The notes: generated by a model not told the origin, from the sequence alone. DNA of 64,000 bases from Umezawaea beigongshangensis (GCF_016464305.1 NZ_JAEIOJ010000005.1:62001-126000); one strand, 5' to 3'; positions 8,058 to 17,456 are shown, counted from the stretch's first letter. Program-made: numbers and translations.

Positions 8058-9164
8058 GTGAGCTCTTCTGTGGACAGGTGCTGTGACACGACGCGCGACT
8101 GGGTCTGCGAGGCGGTGCGGATCATCGAGGCGGACGCCAACCGCAGCGCCGACACCCACCTCCTGCGCTTCCCGCTACCGCCCGGCTGGGGCGTCGACCT
8201 CTACCTCAAGGACGAGTCGACCCACCCGACCGGCTCCCTCAAGCACCGCCTGGCGCGGTCGCTGTTCCTCTACGCGATCTGCAACGGGTGGATCACCGAG
8301 GGCACGCCGGTGATCGAGGCGTCGTCGGGCTCGACGGCGGTGTCCGAGGCGTACTTCGCGCGACTGCTCGGTCTGCCGTTCATCGCCGTGATGCCCCGCT
8401 CGACCAGCGCGGAGAAGGTCGTGCTGATCGAGCGCGAGGGCGGCCGGTGCCACTTCGTGGACTCGCCGGGCGCGATCTACGACGAGTCGCGCCGCCTGGC
8501 CGCCGAGCTGGGCGGGCACTTCATGGACCAGTTCACCCACGCCGAGCGGGCCACCGACTGGCGGGGCAACAACAACATCGCCGAGTCGATCTTCGAGCAG
8601 ATGGCGCTGGAGACCTCGCCGGAGCCGGAGTGGGTCGTCGTGGGAGCGGGCACCGGCGGCACCAGCGCCACCATCGGCCGCTTCGTGCGCTACCGCAGGC
8701 TGCGCACGCGGCTGGCCGTCGTGGACCCGGAGCACTCGGTGTTCTACGACGCGTGGCGCGACGGCGACCCCGGCCTGGTGGGCACGCGCGGCTCCCGCAT
8801 CGAGGGCATCGGCCGGCCGCGGGTGGAGCCGTCGTTCGTCGGTCAGGTCATCGACCGGATGATCAAGGTGCCGGACGCCGCGTCGATCGCCGCGGTCAGG
8901 TTCGCCCACGACGTGCTGGGCCGCCGGGTGGGCGGGTCGACGGGCACGAACCTGTGGGGCGCGTTCCAGCTCGTCGCGGACATGGTGGCCGCCGGGCGCC
9001 GCGGCAGCGTCGTCACGCTGCTGTGCGACGGTGGCGAGCGGTACGCCCACACCTACTACGACGACGAGTGGGTGGCGGCGCAGGGACTGCGCCTGGACGA
9101 GCACCTGGAGGTGCTGCGGGAGTTCCACCGCTCCGGCCGCTGGACCGCGCCGGTCGACGCCTGA
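8058..9164 (+). CDS. CysK2-like PLP-dependent cysteine/S-sulfocysteine synthase
   Basis: A 368-residue fold-type II PLP enzyme. The PLP lysine is in [12 protein letters not shown], the substrate loop is [13 protein letters not shown], and the phosphate-binding loop is [10 protein letters not shown]. The length and a C-terminal extension (~residues 310-368) resemble mycobacterial CysK2, an S-sulfocysteine synthase that uses O-phosphoserine and thiosulfate, more than the ~310-residue CysK. The exact sulfur donor is inferred. The start at 8058 follows a -10 box at leaderless distance; a much longer upstream frame is a shadow of the divergent gene. Confidence 0.8.
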   Translation: MSSSVDRCCDTTRDWVCEAVRIIEADANRSADTHLLRFPLPPGWGVDLYLKDESTHPTGSLKHRLARSLFLYAICNGWITEGTPVIEASSGSTAVSEAYFARLLGLPFIAVMPRSTSAEKVVLIEREGGRCHFVDSPGAIYDESRRLAAELGGHFMDQFTHAERATDWRGNNNIAESIFEQMALETSPEPEWVVVGAGTGGTSATIGRFVRYRRLRTRLAVVDPEHSVFYDAWRDGDPGLVGTRGSRIEGIGRPRVEPSFVGQVIDRMIKVPDAASIAAVRFAHDVLGRRVGGSTGTNLWGAFQLVADMVAAGRRGSVVTLLCDGGERYAHTYYDDEWVAAQGLRLDEHLEVLREFHRSGRWTAPVDA

Positions 9165-9282
9165 ACGGAACCGCGCGGTCTCGCCCGGCGTCGCACGGGG
9201 ACCGGATCACCCGTGCCGCGGTGGTGCCGGTGGGTGGCGCGGGCCCACGCCGGGGTCCGCTCGTCGAGAGGCGGGGGTGCGG

Positions 9283-9690
9283 GTGACCGCGTCGTGGAGG
9301 ACGGCCGAGGTGGTGGCCGCCGAGGACGTGCTGAACAGGGCCGTCGCGGAGGCCGAGCGGGCCGTCGCGGAGGCGGAGCGGCTGCGCGTGCCGGCCGTGG
9401 AGCCCTCCGCCGAGGACGTCCGGCGGATCATCGCGTTCGCGAAGTCGGGCGAGGCGTCGCCGGAGCTGCGGGCGTTGCAGCGGCGGATCGCCGCGGGCGT
9501 GCTGAGCTGGCGGCAGGTGCTGATGGGCGAGGCGGGCGGCGACGCCGTGGTGCGAGCGGCGCTGGCCGCCGACCGCGACCGCATCACCGAGCTGATGCGG
9601 GGCGAGCGGCCCGCGCCGCGTCCCCGCCCGGTCGTCCGCGACGACGACGAGGAGGGCGAGGCCCCCACTGTCACCGAGGACGCCTGGTGA
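9283..9690 (+). CDS. Hypothetical helical protein
   Basis: About 135 residues with no family I recognise. Residues ~10-38 form an Ala/Glu heptad helix (EDVLNRAVAEAERAVAEAER). This is followed by a conserved-looking segment (FAKSGEASPELRALQRRIAAGVLSW, split here only for description), and an acidic tail. The start is uncertain between the GTGs at 9277 and 9283; GAGAGG lies just upstream. It is cytoplasmic by composition. It converges on menA, with only three bases between the stop codons. Confidence 0.55.
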   Translation: MTASWRTAEVVAAEDVLNRAVAEAERAVAEAERLRVPAVEPSAEDVRRIIAFAKSGEASPELRALQRRIAAGVLSWRQVLMGEAGGDAVVRAALAADRDRITELMRGERPAPRPRPVVRDDDEEGEAPTVTEDAW

Positions 9691-9693
9691 GGC

Positions 9694-10566
9694 TCAGGCC
9701 AGGAACAGCGCCGCGGTGGTGACGACCGACCACAGCAGCATCGCGAGGCCGGTGTCGCGCAGGACGGGGATCAGCTCGCGGCCGGTCAGGCCGCGCAGCA
9801 CCCGGCGCAGTCCCAGCGCGGCCACCGGCAGCGCGAGGAAGCCGAGCAGCGCGGCCGGCACCCGGAAGCCGATCATCACGGTGATCAGGAACGGCACGAC
9901 CACCAGCGCCGCGTAGAGGAGGCGGGTGTCGCGGTCGCCCAGCAGCACCGCGAGGGTCCGCTTGCCCGACACCCGGTCGGTGGGGATGTCGCGCAGGTTG
10001 TTCGCCACCAGCACGGCCGCCGAGAAGCAGCCGACGGCGACGGCCGAGCCGATGCCGAAGCTGCTGACCTGTCCGGCCTGCACGTACTGGGTGCCCAGCA
10101 CGGCGGCCGGACCGAAGAACAGGAACACGGCGATCTCGCCGAGGCCCGCGTAGCCGTAGGGCTTCGTGCCGCCGGTGTAGAACCACGCGCCCGCGATGCA
10201 GACCGCGCCGAACGCGAGCAGCCACCAGTGCCCGGACAGCGCCACCAGCACCAGCCCGGCGAGCGCGCCGGCGCCGAGGCAGGCGAACGCCGCCGCGCGC
10301 ACGGCAGCCGGGGCCGCCGCGCCGGAGCCGACGAGCCGGAACGGGCCGACCCGGTCGGCGTCCGTGCCGCGGATGCCGTCGGAGTAGTCGTTCGCGAAGT
10401 TCACCCCGACCTGGAGCGCCACCGACACGAGCAGCGCGAGCACGGACCGCGGGACGCTGAACCCGCCGATCTCGTGCGCTGCGCCCGCCCCCACCAGCAC
10501 GGGGGCGATGGAGTTGGGCAGGGTGCGAGGGCGCGTTCCCTCGATCCACTGGGCGATGGTGGCCAT
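9694..10566 (-). CDS. menA: MenA, 1,4-dihydroxy-2-naphthoate polyprenyltransferase
   Basis: A 290-residue UbiA-superfamily membrane prenyltransferase that attaches the isoprenoid tail to DHNA, making demethylmenaquinone. Both Asp-rich motifs are visible: NFANDYSDGIRGTD (~residue 62) and the second at DIPTDRVSGKR (~residue 190). Seven to nine hydrophobic helices are present. The ATG at 10566 follows GAGGATGAG. It is downstream of menE on the same strand, separated by 48 bp, and is the last gene of the menB-menE-menA group. Confidence 0.93.
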   Translation of the reverse strand: MATIAQWIEGTRPRTLPNSIAPVLVGAGAAHEIGGFSVPRSVLALLVSVALQVGVNFANDYSDGIRGTDADRVGPFRLVGSGAAAPAAVRAAAFACLGAGALAGLVLVALSGHWWLLAFGAVCIAGAWFYTGGTKPYGYAGLGEIAVFLFFGPAAVLGTQYVQAGQVSSFGIGSAVAVGCFSAAVLVANNLRDIPTDRVSGKRTLAVLLGDRDTRLLYAALVVVPFLITVMIGFRVPAALLGFLALPVAALGLRRVLRGLTGRELIPVLRDTGLAMLLWSVVTTAALFLA

Positions 10567-10614
10567 GCGCTCATCCTCGTCCATGCCCGCGGCCGCACGT
10601 GCCCCGGTGGCGGG

Positions 10615-11760
10615 TCAGCCCGTCGGCGACCGGAAGAGGGAGGCGACGGCGGTGCGGTCGACCTTGCCCGGTCCGCGCAGCGGCAGTTCCGGCACGAACC
10701 GGAGGAGCTTCGGCGCGCTCGCCCGTCCGGCCGCGACCCGCACGGCCTCGCGCAGCGCCTCCCCGGCCGGGAGGGCGGCCCGGTCGACGGGCACGACGAC
10801 GGCGGCGACCACCTGGCCCCACTCGTCGTCCGGCACGCCCACCACGCACGCCTCCAGCACCCCCGGCTGTTCCACGAGCACCCGCTCCACCAGGGCGGGC
10901 GGCACCTTCTCCCCGCCGGTGACGATCACGTCGTCGGCCCGGCCCACGACCTCCAGGCGGCCGTCGGGCAGCGTCATCCCCAGGTCGCCGGTGCGGAACC
11001 AGTCGCCGATCGGCTCCCCGCCCCGGTGGCCCAGCGCGAGCACGGGCCCGGCCAGTTCGATCCGCTCGTCGGCGAGCCGCACCCGCACCCCGTCCAGCGG
11101 GACCCCGTCGTAGACGCAGCCCCCGGCGGTCTCGCTCATGCCGTAGGTCGTGACGACCCGCACGCCCGCGTCGGCCGCGCGGCCGAGCAGCGCGGGCGGG
11201 GCGGCCGCCCCGCCCAGCAGGACCGCGTCGAAGCGCCGCAGCGCCGCGAGCCCCGGCCCCTCACCGGCGAGCAGCCGGGCGAGCTGCGTGGGCACCAGGG
11301 CCGTGTAGTGCCTGCCCGGCGACTCCAGCACGGGGGCCGCCGCGACCGCGAACGCGGACGGCCGGAACCCCGGCGTCAGGTCGAGCACGCCGGGCGCGAC
11401 GCCGGCGAGCAGCGACCGCACCACCACCTGCACGCCCGCGACGTGCGTCGCGGGCAGCGCCAGCAGCCACCGGCCCGGCCCGCCCAGCCGCTCGTGCGTC
11501 GCCGTCGCCGACGCGCGCAGCGCCGCGGCGGACAGCAGCACGCCCCTGGGAGCACCGGTCGACCCGGACGTGGCGACGACGAGCGCGGCGGCGCTCTCCC
11601 AGTCCCGCAGCGGCCCGGCCGCGCCGGGCGGGACCGGCTGGCCGGCGGGCACGGGCAGCAGCGCGGGGCCCTCGCCGTCCAGGGCGCGGCGCAGCGGTTC
11701 GACGAGGTCGAGCACCCCCGGTCCCAGCGGGACCGGGAACGCCTCCACGTGGCTGGCCAT
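10615..11760 (-). CDS. menE: MenE, o-succinylbenzoate-CoA ligase
   Basis: A 381-residue AMP-forming acyl-CoA ligase that activates o-succinylbenzoate for ring closure by MenB. Motifs in order: P-loop VVATSGSTGAPRGVLLS (~residue 63), TYGMSETAGG (~residue 215), GDWFRTGDLG (~residue 265), and the C-terminal lysine in PLRGPGKVDRTAV. It is shorter than the usual ~450 residues because the N-terminal domain is reduced, as in many actinobacterial MenE proteins. The ATG overlaps the menB stop codon (ATGA), so the pair is translationally coupled. Confidence 0.92.
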   Translation of the reverse strand: MASHVEAFPVPLGPGVLDLVEPLRRALDGEGPALLPVPAGQPVPPGAAGPLRDWESAAALVVATSGSTGAPRGVLLSAAALRASATATHERLGGPGRWLLALPATHVAGVQVVVRSLLAGVAPGVLDLTPGFRPSAFAVAAAPVLESPGRHYTALVPTQLARLLAGEGPGLAALRRFDAVLLGGAAAPPALLGRAADAGVRVVTTYGMSETAGGCVYDGVPLDGVRVRLADERIELAGPVLALGHRGGEPIGDWFRTGDLGMTLPDGRLEVVGRADDVIVTGGEKVPPALVERVLVEQPGVLEACVVGVPDDEWGQVVAAVVVPVDRAALPAGEALREAVRVAAGRASAPKLLRFVPELPLRGPGKVDRTAVASLFRSPTG

Positions 11761-12671
11761 CAGAAGTGGTACGGGAAGCGGGACCAGTCCGGCTCCCGCT
11801 TCTCCAGGAACGCGTCGCGCCCCTCGACGGCCTCGTCGGTCATGTACGCCAGGCGCGTGGTCTCCCCCGCGAAGATCTGCTGGCCCACCAGCCCGTCGTC
11901 GACGAGGTTGAACGCGTACTTGAGCATCCGCTGCGCCGTGGGCGACTTGCCGTTGATCTCGGCGGCCCACTCCAGGGCGGTGGACTCCAGCTCCGCGTGC
12001 GGGACGACGGCGTTGACCGCGCCCATCTCCTTCATCTCCTGCGCGCCGTAGGTGCGGCCGAGGAAGAAGATCTCCCGAGCGAACTTCTGCCCGACCTGCC
12101 GGGCGAGGTAGGCCGAGCCGTAGCCGCCGTCGAAGCTGCCCACGTCGGCGTCGGTCTGCTTGAACTTCGCGTGCTCGGCGCTGGCGAGCGTCAGGTCGCA
12201 CGTCACGTGCAGGCTGTGCCCGCCACCGGCCGCCCAGCCGGGGACGACGGCGATGACGACCTTCGGCATGAACCGGATGAGCCGCTGGCACTCCAGGATG
12301 TGCAGCCGCCCGGCGCGTGCCGGGTCGACGGTCTCGGAGGTGTCGCCGGAGGCGTACTGGTAGCCGGTGCGGCCCCGGATGCGCTGGTCGCCGCCGGAGC
12401 AGAACGCCCAGCCCCCGTCGCGGGGCGACGGCCCGTTGCCGGTGAGCAGGACGCAGCCCACGTCGGAGCTCATCCGGGCGTGGTCCAGCGCCCGGTACAG
12501 CTCGTCGACCGTGTGCGGCCGGAAGGCGTTGCGCACGTCCGGCCGGTCGAAGGCGATCCGCACGGTCCCCTGCGAGACGGCGCGGTGGTAGGTGATGTCG
12601 GTGAACTCGAAGCCCTCGACGGGACGCCACGCGGCGGGGTCGAACAGCTCTGAGACTTCCTGGTCTGCCAC
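11760..12671 (-). CDS. menB: MenB, 1,4-dihydroxy-2-naphthoyl-CoA synthase
   Basis: A 303-residue crotonase-fold enzyme that cyclises o-succinylbenzoyl-CoA. Typical MenB segments are FCSGGDQRIRG, VPGWAAGGGHSLHV (oxyanion glycine loop), DVGSFDGGYG and the C-terminal RDAFLEKREPDWSRFPYHF. It starts at GTG 12671, 19 bp from the oppositely directed GTG of menD, with a -10 box suited to leaderless transcription in each direction. It overlaps menE at its end. Confidence 0.95.
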   Translation of the reverse strand: MADQEVSELFDPAAWRPVEGFEFTDITYHRAVSQGTVRIAFDRPDVRNAFRPHTVDELYRALDHARMSSDVGCVLLTGNGPSPRDGGWAFCSGGDQRIRGRTGYQYASGDTSETVDPARAGRLHILECQRLIRFMPKVVIAVVPGWAAGGGHSLHVTCDLTLASAEHAKFKQTDADVGSFDGGYGSAYLARQVGQKFAREIFFLGRTYGAQEMKEMGAVNAVVPHAELESTALEWAAEINGKSPTAQRMLKYAFNLVDDGLVGQQIFAGETTRLAYMTDEAVEGRDAFLEKREPDWSRFPYHF

Positions 12672-12678
12672 GCGAGGG

Positions 12679-12685
12679 ACAATAT
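12679..12685. promoter_or_regulatory. Shared bidirectional -10 element, menB/menD
   Basis: The 19-bp gap between the divergent GTG codons contains ACAATAT. Read on the minus strand this gives TATTGT, a perfect TAnnnT box seven bases before the menB GTG. Read on the plus strand it gives CAATAT, five bases before the menD GTG. A single AT step thus appears to serve two leaderless promoters. Confidence 0.6.
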
Positions 12686-12690
12686 GCCTC

Positions 12691-14337
12691 GTGAACCCGT
12701 CCACCGCGCAGGCGCACGTGCTCGTCGACGAGCTGATCCGCAACGGAGTGCGGCACGTCGTGCTGTGCCCCGGCTCCCGCAACGCGCCACTGGCGCTCGC
12801 CCTGCACTCCGCCGCGGCGGAGGGACGGCTGACGCTGCACGTCCGGATCGACGAGCGCAGCGCCGGGTTCCTCGCCCTCGGCCTGGCCCGCGGCGGAGGT
12901 GACGTGACGGCCGTCGTGTGCACGTCGGGCACCGCCGTGGCGAACCTGCACCCCGCCGTGCTGGAGGCGCGGCACTCGCGGGTGCCGCTGCTGGCGCTGA
13001 CCGCGGACCGCCCGGTCGAGCTGCACCGGGCGGGCGCGAGCCAGACCGTCGTGCAGCACGGCGTGTTCGGCGACGCCGCCACCACGCTGGAGCTGCCGAT
13101 CGCCGAGCGGCGGGGCGGACAGAACGGGGTGTGGCGCTCGCTGACCTGCCGCGCGGTCGCCACGGCGCGGCGCGGGCAGCCGGTGCACGTGAACCTGCCG
13201 CTGCGCGAGCCGCTGGTGCCGGACGGCGACCCGGAGTGGCCGGAGGACCTCGGCGGGCGGCCGTTCGACCAGCCCTGGACCCGCGTCGAGCGGGTCGAGC
13301 GGTCGGCCGCCGAGCCGGTGGGCCACCTGGGCGCTCGCACGCTCGTCGTGATCGGCGACGACCGTCCGGAGCGGGTGGACGCCGTGCGCGCCGCGGCGCG
13401 GCGCGCGGGCTGGCCGGTGATCGCCGAGCCCACCGCGTCGGCCGGGCTGGCGCACGGGGCGCTGCTGCTCAACGCGGGCGAGCTGCCCGCGGCGCTGAGA
13501 CCGGACGCCGTCGTCGTCGTGGGCAGGGCGACCCTGTCGCGCGGGGTGGGACGCCTGCTCGCGGTCACCCCGGTGGTGCACGTCGTGGGCGACGAGGAGG
13601 ACTGGGCCGACCCGCAGTTCGCCGCCACCCACGCCTCGGCCGAGCTGGGGGAGCCCGACGACGAGCCGGACGCCGCCTGGGAGGCCGCGTGGGAGCACGC
13701 GTCGAAGGCGGCGGCGGTCGCCGTGCAGGAGGTGCTGGCCGGGCAGCCGTGGCCCACGGGCCTGCACGTGGCGCGCGACCTGCTGGAGGCCCTGCCGCCG
13801 GGCGCGTCGCTGGTCCTCGGCTCGTCCAACCCGGTGCGCGACGTGGACTTCGCGGCGCGCTCGCGCGCTGACGTGGCCGTGCACGCCAACCGCGGCGTGG
13901 CGGGGATCGACGGCACCGTGTCCACGGCCGTGGGCGTCGCGCTGACCTCGGGGCCCGGCTACGCGCTGATGGGCGACCTGACGTTCCTGCACGACCTGAA
14001 CGGGCTGCTCCTCGGCCCGCTGGAGCAGCGCCCCGACCTGGCGGTCGTGGTGCTCAACGACGACGGCGGCGGCATCTTCGCGCTGCTGGAGCAGGGCGCC
14101 CCGGAGCACGAGGCGGGCTTCGAGCGGGTCTTCGGCACCCCCCACGGCGCCGACCTGGGCCTGCTCTGCGCGGGCTACCGGGTCCCCCACACGAGGGTCA
14201 CCACGGCAGAGGAGTTCCGAGCCGCCCTGGCCCCCGCCCCCGGCCTGCGGGTCGTCGAGGTCCGAGCCGACCGAGCCCCCCTCCGCGCCCTGCACGCCCG
14301 CCTGAAGGAAGCCGTGTCGACGTCCCTCCCCACCTGA
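12691..14337 (+). CDS. menD: MenD, SEPHCHC synthase
   Basis: A 548-residue thiamine-diphosphate enzyme joining isochorismate and 2-oxoglutarate, the first committed step of menaquinone synthesis. The N-terminal domain has VLCPGSRNAPLALAL and the catalytic-Glu region with CTSGTAVANLHPAV. The C-terminal ThDP site has GDLTFLHDLNGLLL and NDDGGGIFALLEQ. The GTG at 12691 is chosen because homologues start at NPSTAQA; the frame extends upstream only as an antisense shadow of menB. It is divergent from the menB-menE-menA group, and its isochorismate would come from MenF at 16.2 kb. Confidence 0.95.
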   Translation: MNPSTAQAHVLVDELIRNGVRHVVLCPGSRNAPLALALHSAAAEGRLTLHVRIDERSAGFLALGLARGGGDVTAVVCTSGTAVANLHPAVLEARHSRVPLLALTADRPVELHRAGASQTVVQHGVFGDAATTLELPIAERRGGQNGVWRSLTCRAVATARRGQPVHVNLPLREPLVPDGDPEWPEDLGGRPFDQPWTRVERVERSAAEPVGHLGARTLVVIGDDRPERVDAVRAAARRAGWPVIAEPTASAGLAHGALLLNAGELPAALRPDAVVVVGRATLSRGVGRLLAVTPVVHVVGDEEDWADPQFAATHASAELGEPDDEPDAAWEAAWEHASKAAAVAVQEVLAGQPWPTGLHVARDLLEALPPGASLVLGSSNPVRDVDFAARSRADVAVHANRGVAGIDGTVSTAVGVALTSGPGYALMGDLTFLHDLNGLLLGPLEQRPDLAVVVLNDDGGGIFALLEQGAPEHEAGFERVFGTPHGADLGLLCAGYRVPHTRVTTAEEFRAALAPAPGLRVVEVRADRAPLRALHARLKEAVSTSLPT

Positions 14338-14340
14338 CCC

Positions 14341-14405
14341 GCGAGTTGAGCGTTCGAGCACCGCGAGTGGAGCGTTCGAACACCGCGAGTGGAGCGTTCG
14401 CGACG
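14341..14405 (+). repeat. Dispersed 22-bp intergenic repeat, three direct copies
   Basis: Three head-to-tail 22-bp copies (14341-14362, 14363-14384, 14385-~14405) share the core GAGTTGAGCGTTCGAGCACC with few changes. The first copy is identical to one at 23163-23184, 8.8 kb away. The array begins three bases after the menD stop and is followed by an inverted CGAACG/CGTTCG segment. Confidence 0.85.
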
Positions 14406-14496
14406 CCCGAACGCCCGTTCGCGTCCGGGCCCGGCCCGGATGCTCCTAGCGTGTGGGAACCGACGTACGGAGGTACTGCCGGGGTGCCCGCGTGGC

Positions 14497-14502
14497 TACC
14501 TT
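14497..14502 (+). promoter_or_regulatory. -10 box of a leaderless promoter (M1 peptidase)
   Basis: TACCTT ends six bases before the ATG at 14509. Confidence 0.6.
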
Positions 14503-14508
14503 CGCCCC

Positions 14509-16011
14509 ATGTCGATCCGATCCACGCTCGTGGCCGCCGTCGCGACCACGTCAGCGATGCTGCTGCTCGCGGGCCCGGCCAGCGCCGCGGCCGGCCCCGG
14601 CGCACCGGGTGCCGGCGACCCCTACTACCCGAACGCGGGGAACGGGGGCTACGACGTCGCGCACTACGACCTCCGTCTGAACTACCAGCCGGCGACCGAC
14701 CGGCTGTCCGGCACGACGACGGTCCTCGCGAAGGCGACGCAGGACCTGACCACGTTCGACCTGGACTTCCTGCTGAAGGTCTCGTCCGTGCGGGTCAACA
14801 ACCGCGTGGCGTCGTTCACGCAGGCCGGCGGCGAACTCGTCGTCGACCCGCGGACCAAGATCGCGAGCGGCACGCCCCTCACCGTGGTCGTCACCTACGA
14901 CGACGTGCCGTCGACCCACGTGGTGAACGAGTTCACCGCCTGGAAGCGCACCGCGACCGGCGCGCTGGCGATCGACGAGCCGGACATCGCGCCGTGGTGG
15001 TACCCGAGCAACAACCACCCGACCGACAAGGCGACCTTCGACGTCTCCGTCGCCGTCCCGGACGGCACCGAGGTGATCTCCAACGGCCTGTTCAAGGGCA
15101 CGACCAAGCAGATCAACGGCTGGACCAGGTGGAACTGGCGCTCGCTGAAGCCGCAGGCCACGTACCTGACGTTCGTCGCCATCGGCCAGTTCGAGATCGT
15201 GCAGTCGACCGCGCCCAACGGCCAGCCCGTGCTCAACGCCTACTCCGACGACCTCGGTGAGAACGCCGACGCCGCCAGGGCCAGCATCGAGCGCACACCC
15301 GAGATCACGGAGTTCCTGGAGGGCTCCTTCGGGCCTTACCCGTTCGAGGCGCAGGGCGGTGTGGCGACGAGCGGCATCGGCTTCGCCCTGGAGAACCAGA
15401 CCCGCCCCACCTACGACACCGCGTTCTTCCGCCGCGGCACCAACACCTACGTCGTCACCCACGAGATCGCCCACCAGTGGTTCGGCGACTCGGTGTCCGT
15501 GAGCGGCTGGAAGGACATCTGGCTCAACGAGGGCTTCGCGAGCTACGCGGAGTACCTCTGGTCCGAGCACGTCGGTGAGGGCACCGTCCAGGAGAACGTC
15601 GACTTCGTCTACGCGCTGTACCCGGCGGACGACCCGTTCTGGACCGTGCTGCCCGGCGACCCCGGCCCGGACAACCAGTTCGACAACGCCGTCTACGACC
15701 GCGGCGCGCTGACCGTGCACGCCCTGCGCGTGGCGGTCGGCGACGAGGCGTTCTTCGAGATCCTGAAGACCTGGCTGGCGCAGAAGCGCTACTCCGACGG
15801 CGACACCGCCGAGTTCGTCGCGCTCGCGGAGCAGATCTCCGGTCAGCAGCTCGACGAGCTGTTCCAGACCTGGCTGTTCACGCCGGGCAAGCCCGCGGCG
15901 GCTCCCGGCGCGTCGGCGGCGCAGGCCCGCACGGCGGCCGTCCCGGCGGAGCCGAAGTCCCACCAGAAGATCCGCGAGACGCACGAACTGCTCGCCGCGC
16001 GCGGGCACTGA
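14509..16011 (+). CDS. Secreted M1 family metallopeptidase
   Basis: A 500-residue zinc aminopeptidase-like protein with an N-terminal signal peptide (positively charged start, hydrophobic core, cleavage near GPASAAA at residue ~27). The zinc site is His318-Glu319-x-x-His322 with Glu341 in WLNEGFASY, the classic HExxH-(18)-E of M1. The GAMEN-like loop is GFALENQTR. It is much shorter than PepN (~850 residues) because it lacks the C-terminal helical domain, like other short exported actinobacterial M1 enzymes. The last ~45 residues are Ala-rich. It probably acts outside the membrane in peptide use. It follows the dispersed-repeat block and ends at a strong hairpin. Confidence 0.9.
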   Translation: MSIRSTLVAAVATTSAMLLLAGPASAAAGPGAPGAGDPYYPNAGNGGYDVAHYDLRLNYQPATDRLSGTTTVLAKATQDLTTFDLDFLLKVSSVRVNNRVASFTQAGGELVVDPRTKIASGTPLTVVVTYDDVPSTHVVNEFTAWKRTATGALAIDEPDIAPWWYPSNNHPTDKATFDVSVAVPDGTEVISNGLFKGTTKQINGWTRWNWRSLKPQATYLTFVAIGQFEIVQSTAPNGQPVLNAYSDDLGENADAARASIERTPEITEFLEGSFGPYPFEAQGGVATSGIGFALENQTRPTYDTAFFRRGTNTYVVTHEIAHQWFGDSVSVSGWKDIWLNEGFASYAEYLWSEHVGEGTVQENVDFVYALYPADDPFWTVLPGDPGPDNQFDNAVYDRGALTVHALRVAVGDEAFFEILKTWLAQKRYSDGDTAEFVALAEQISGQQLDELFQTWLFTPGKPAAAPGASAAQARTAAVPAEPKSHQKIRETHELLAARGH

Positions 16012-16019
16012 CACGCGCG

Positions 16020-16052
16020 AACGGGCCGGGTGCGCGCAGCACCCGGCCCGTT
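16020..16052. terminator. Hairpin terminator
   Basis: A perfect 14-bp stem (16020-16033 with 16039-16052) with a five-base loop lies eight bases after the M1 peptidase stop. No T-run. Confidence 0.8.
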
Positions 16053-16223
16053 CCCGTGGCCACCCGGGACGGGGTCGGTCCGGGAGGTGAGCGGCAGGGT
16101 GTCGGGCCGAGCGTCCGCGAGTGCTCGCGCAGCCGGGCGGGCGTGCGCGCCCGTCAGGTCGGGAGGGGCGGCCCCGCGTCCGGCCGCTCCGGTCGCACCG
16201 GTGGTCGGCCGCTCAGCCGGAGG
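16053..16223. other. Intergenic region without recognised gene
   Basis: This segment between the terminator and the menF stop has no coding frame with supporting features and no clear repeat; it is very G+C rich. Confidence 0.5.
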
Positions 16224-17456
16224 TCACACCCCTTCGAGGGCCTCGCGGATCGGCCGCATCTTCGCGTGGGCCTCGCGGACCTCGGTGTCCGGATCGGACT
16301 CCGCGACCAGGCCGCACCCGGCGAACAGCCGGGCCGTGCGGCCCCGCACCTCGGCGCAGCGCAGCGCGATGCCCAGCTCGCCGTCGCCGTCGCCGTCGAT
16401 CCAGCCCACCGGACCGGCGTAGCGGCCCCGGTCCAGGCCCTCCAGGCGGCTGATCACCTCCACGGCGTCGCCGCGCGGCGTCCCGCCCACGGCGGCGGTG
16501 GGGTGCAGGGCCTCGCCGAGGCGCAGCAGCGACACCGGCGAGCGCAGCGTGCCGATGACGTCGCTGGACAGGTGCGACACGTTGGGCAGCCGCAGCACCG
16601 ACGGGCCGTCCACGGACATCGTGGAGCAGAACGGGCGCAGCACGTCGGCCAGCGACGTGACCGCGTACCCGTGCTCGTCGCGGTCCTTCGGCGAGCCCAG
16701 CAGGGCGGTGGCCAGGTCGTCGTCGGACACGCCGTCGTGCGGCCACGTCGTGCCGGCCAGCACGCGGGAGTCCACGACGGACCCGGCGCGGCGCAGCAGC
16801 AGCTCGGGGGTCGCGCCGAGCAGGCCGTCCACCGCGTACACCCAGCACTCGGGGTAGCGGCGGGCCAGGCCGTCGAGCACGAACCGGTGGTCGATCGGCA
16901 CGTCGGTGACGGCCAGCAGGTCGTGGGCGAGGACCACCTTGCGCAGGTCGCCGGTGCGCATCAGCCGCACGGCCTCGCGCACGGCCTCGCGGTAGCGCGC
17001 AACGGGGAGCTGCCCGTCGGAGTAGCGAACCGACGACGGGCGGCGGACGGGCTGGACGCGCGGGGTGGTCGTCGCGCCGCCGACGGTCGTGATCCAGTGC
17101 TGGCCGTTGCGGCTGCCCAGGACGACCTCGGGGACGATCAGCACCGAGCGGCCGGGTTCGTCGGCGAAGGCCAGGGACGCGAACGCCACGGGGCCGGTGC
17201 CGGAGACGCCGGACTCGCCGGTGACCTCCAGGTCGGAGGTGAACTCCCTCCACAACCGGTCGGCCTCGGCGAACCGGTCGGGACCGGAGACCTCGAACCG
17301 CGCGGCCTCGCCCCAGCCCACCAGGCCGGAGCCGTCCCGCACCCACGCCAGGGCGTTCGCCGGCCGGGGGAGCGCGCGCAGCAGGTCGCGCGCTCCCGTG
17401 TCCGCGGTGTGCACGCGCAGCCGTTGCCGAGTCCTTGACGCAGGTGCAGATGTCAC
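16224..17456 (-). CDS. menF: MenF-type isochorismate synthase
   Basis: A 410-residue chorismate-using enzyme of the MenF/EntC/TrpE family that makes isochorismate from chorismate. The conserved C-terminal region is intact: ATAL-type segment DDDLATALLGSPKDRDEH, HLSSDVIGTLR, LHPTAAVGGTPRGDAV and the metal-binding GCGLVAESDPDTEVREAHAKM. It could in principle supply a siderophore or salicylate path, but the nearby men genes make a menaquinone role most likely. The GTG/ATG region at 17456 is 62 bp from the divergent DUF3592 gene. Confidence 0.88.
   Translation of the reverse strand: MTSAPASRTRQRLRVHTADTGARDLLRALPRPANALAWVRDGSGLVGWGEAARFEVSGPDRFAEADRLWREFTSDLEVTGESGVSGTGPVAFASLAFADEPGRSVLIVPEVVLGSRNGQHWITTVGGATTTPRVQPVRRPSSVRYSDGQLPVARYREAVREAVRLMRTGDLRKVVLAHDLLAVTDVPIDHRFVLDGLARRYPECWVYAVDGLLGATPELLLRRAGSVVDSRVLAGTTWPHDGVSDDDLATALLGSPKDRDEHGYAVTSLADVLRPFCSTMSVDGPSVLRLPNVSHLSSDVIGTLRSPVSLLRLGEALHPTAAVGGTPRGDAVEVISRLEGLDRGRYAGPVGWIDGDGDGELGIALRCAEVRGRTARLFAGCGLVAESDPDTEVREAHAKMRPIREALEGV

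Noticed and set aside
10615-14361. A 1248-codon minus-strand open frame covering menE and the antisense of menB and menD
   Set aside because: Only the last 381 codons (from ATG 11760) encode a recognisable protein, MenE. The rest is Arg/His/Gly-rich antisense sequence, typical of GC-biased third positions in the real menD and menB frames.
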